The notes under the pieces: generated by a model
What the model was told of the DNA's origin: nothing
Database searches by the model: none
The model's input: only the letters and a program-made list of their open reading frames with translations
Shown: piece after piece, positions 62,252-64,000 of the stretch
Numbering within the stretch: position 1 is the first letter of the stretch
How the letters are laid out: each line of letters opens with the position of its first letter
Translations under genes and position numbers: made by a program
Source: Colwellia sp. TT2012
GTDB lineage: Bacteria > Pseudomonadota > Gammaproteobacteria > Enterobacterales > Alteromonadaceae
Assembly: GCF_001440345.1 (NCBI RefSeq)
Contig: NZ_LJYX01000019.1
Coordinates: 1 to 64,000 of the forward strand
Direction: 5' to 3'
DNA length: 64,000 nucleotides

Positions 62252-63441
62252 GTTATTTCTGCTTGTTTACTTGAATATAAAGTATTGGAATTTAAGTTAT
62301 CTAAGGCTAAATTATTTAAATAATCCTTTCCAACTTGCTCCGCAGTGTAAAAGGATAAACAATTATCCTCTTGGTATTTTTTAATACTGTTACATAGCTG
62401 GGCATTATTTTTGTCTATTTTTGTTATGCTTGCTATCAATTGCGCAACATTAACCGCGGTGATTTTTTCACCAATACAAACATTATTGAAATAACCATCA
62501 ATACCGGTATTTTCAACATATAAAATAGGGCAACCTACCGATAACGCTTCAATATATGCCATACCAAAGGTTTCATTCATTGCTGGTAATAAAAAGCCTT
62601 TACTCTGGCTCATCGCGCTTAATAACACTTGTTGAGAAACTTGCCCTTTTAAATGCACACAAGCGACAGCATTATGTTTAACAATCAGGTTTTCTATTTC
62701 GGTTTGATAAACAGCATCCCCAGAGCCATAAACAGTTAACTCTATCGATGAGTTCTGTTTATTAATCGCTGCTATAGCTTCTATCAATTCAGCTAAGCCT
62801 TTACGCTTATATTGATGATAACTTACCGCTGTTACATAACCATGACGTAAATCGGCATCTTGCTGCGGGTATGACAGGTTGATATTGCAGATATTAGGTA
62901 ACAAACTCGTTTTAGCGATAATTGCCAAATCAATATCAAGGATTTTTTGCACAGGGACTTTAGCCCATGCACTTACCCAAAAGACCTTTTTAGCTTGCAT
63001 AAACACTTTACTAAATAAATTTTTATGCTGCGGTAAACGTCTTATATTATGCATATCACTACCACCACGTACTGATAACACATAAGGTTTATTCATTTTT
63101 TGTGCTAAAAAATAAGCCAACACACCTTCACTGGTTAATTTGTGGCCATGAATTAAATCAATATTTAGGTGTTTAATTTTTTGGTGAATATAACAAGCAC
63201 TGAGCTTCATTGAAAAATAATAAAGAAACGGTAAGGGTATCGCCCAATAAACAATACTTATGCCTTGCTCAAACGACTTAGACGAGAGACTAAATGGGTT
63301 AGAGCTACGATTAATAGAAACTACCGTATGTTTAATATTGGTATCTTGTAATTCACAACTCGAAATTAAATTCGCTACAGCTTTAGTGAATGGGTAAGGC
63401 CGACCATCGGGGTAATCTTGATGGATATGTAAAACATTCAT
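62248..63441 (-). CDS. Glycosyltransferase, GT4 family
   Basis: This 397-aa GT-B enzyme has the N-terminal acceptor domain [15 protein letters not shown] and [18 protein letters not shown]. Its donor domain has [19 protein letters not shown] and the EX7E motif in [18 protein letters not shown]. Sugar unknown. It overlaps genes on both sides by 4 bp, so the three are translationally coupled in locus B. Confidence 0.9.
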   Translation of the reverse strand: MNVLHIHQDYPDGRPYPFTKAVANLISSCELQDTNIKHTVVSINRSSNPFSLSSKSFEQGISIVYWAIPLPFLYYFSMKLSACYIHQKIKHLNIDLIHGHKLTSEGVLAYFLAQKMNKPYVLSVRGGSDMHNIRRLPQHKNLFSKVFMQAKKVFWVSAWAKVPVQKILDIDLAIIAKTSLLPNICNINLSYPQQDADLRHGYVTAVSYHQYKRKGLAELIEAIAAINKQNSSIELTVYGSGDAVYQTEIENLIVKHNAVACVHLKGQVSQQVLLSAMSQSKGFLLPAMNETFGMAYIEALSVGCPILYVENTGIDGYFNNVCIGEKITAVNVAQLIASITKIDKNNAQLCNSIKKYQEDNCLSFYTAEQVGKDYLNNLALDNLNSNTLYSSKQAEIT

Positions 63442-64000
63442 CGAGCGGCTCTTTCCGCTAACGTTTTTTCAATCACTGCTTTTAATTTTTGACGAAAAGA
63501 GTCAATAGAAAATAATTCTGCATTTTCTCTAACCTTTTCAGGTAAAAATACCGGCATAGCTTCAAAACGTGTAACTGCATCAACGACACTTGGAACGGTT
63601 TGCTCGGCAAAATGTAACCCTGAACCGCCATCAACAACGGTTTCTAAACATCCACCTTTACCGTAAGCAATAACCGGTGTGCCACAAGCTTGCGCTTCAA
63701 CGGGAATAATACCAAAGTCTTCTTCGGCAGCAAAAATAAACGCTTTGGCTTTTTGCATATTGTCGATTAGTACTTCGTTAGACTGAAAACCTAACAGTTC
63801 AATATTCGCGTAACCTTCCGCTATTTTTTTTATTTTATTAAACTCAGGTCCTTCACCAATCACTTTTAGCTTTTTATCTGGCATTTTAGTAAACGCTTTA
63901 ACAACCAAATCAATACGCTTATAAGGCACCATTCTTGATGCGGTCAAATAAAAGTCTTCTTTGTGAGTTGCTAAGGTAAATTGCGATAATTTTACCGGAG
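63438..64000 (-). CDS. Glycosyltransferase, GT4 family (WbaZ-like), 5' end outside window
   Basis: Only the C-terminal donor domain is in the window. The frame is open to the right edge and reads EDFYLTASRMVPYKRIDLVV upstream of any start codon. Motifs: KVIGEGPEFNKI, LLGFQSNEVLIDNMQKAKAF, and the EX7E segment EEDFGIIPVEAQACGTPVIA. The pattern resembles mannosyltransferases of the WbaZ type. If that is right, GDP-mannose would be needed, although the local manC is broken. Confidence 0.88.
   Translation of the reverse strand, partial: PVKLSQFTLATHKEDFYLTASRMVPYKRIDLVVKAFTKMPDKKLKVIGEGPEFNKIKKIAEGYANIELLGFQSNEVLIDNMQKAKAFIFAAEEDFGIIPVEAQACGTPVIAYGKGGCLETVVDGGSGLHFAEQTVPSVVDAVTRFEAMPVFLPEKVRENAELFSIDSFRQKLKAVIEKTLAERAAR

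Overview
The window looks like a chromosomal segment of a marine gammaproteobacterium of the Alteromonadales, most likely Colwellia or a close relative. Reasons: AT-rich DNA, VCR-like integron attC sites, PEP-CTERM proteins, Vibrio VPS-type polysaccharide genes and the general flavour of the housekeeping proteins (Acs, HemF, Pip). The genus is an inference; no 16S gene or other marker is present.

Layout. (1) 1-4072 is the intI-proximal end of a chromosomal integron. A divergent intI (plus strand) carries one in-frame nonsense codon but keeps a LexA box over its promoter. Next come an attI-like region and at least four cassettes read on the minus strand, bounded by four ~100-bp attC sites: one secreted protein, two cassettes with no convincing gene, and one large AraC+VOC two-gene cassette. 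The array continues left of the window. (2) 4085-17592 is ordinary chromosome: acs, small DUF proteins, proline iminopeptidase, an SRAP protein, an esterase, a hybrid histidine kinase with a haem-type CxxCH sensor domain, hemF and a dienelactone hydrolase. Decayed gene remnants lie between them. (3) 17803-39251 is polysaccharide locus A. A plus-strand export module (beta-barrel, Wza, Wzc, CpsB-type phosphatase, VanZ) sits downstream of a sigma-54-type promoter. A long minus-strand set follows: WcaJ-type initiator, GalU, Wzx, Wzy, glycosyltransferases, CapK-like protein, VpsJ-like protein, WecG and a fused WecB-WecC. (4) 36620-45992 interleaves with locus A and is a lasso-peptide cluster: nucleotidyltransferase, HPr-kinase-like protein, a 56-aa precursor missing from ordinary ORF calls (40482-40652), asparagine-synthetase-like cyclase, B2 protease, B1/PqqD protein and ABC exporter. 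The precursor lies 5 bp downstream of a PEP-CTERM gene whose promoter has a sigma-54 -24/-12 signature. (5) 47022-64000 holds a second PEP-CTERM gene, again with a sigma-54-like promoter, and locus B. Its VPS-like module (WcaJ, beta-barrel, Wza, Wzc, phosphatase, VpsP) is ordered like vpsLMNOP. It is followed by a frameshifted manC, a beta-helix protein, Wzx, a fused Alg14/Alg13-type transferase, two acyltransferases and two GT4 transferases, the last leaving the window.

How the genes work together. Each polysaccharide locus has its own initiating transferase, flippase and export module with tyrosine kinase and phosphatase, so two polymers are probably made. The lasso genes are complete enough to make, mature and export a lariat peptide. 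Three similar sigma-54-type promoters (locus A export, both PEP-CTERM genes) suggest that polymer export, PEP-CTERM proteins and the lasso precursor are switched on together.

The accessory half is rich in gene decay (intI, a TonB-type TPR gene, a VOC gene, a glycosyltransferase, manC, a duplicated hypothetical gene). All calls come from reading the sequence and from family knowledge; no searches were run.
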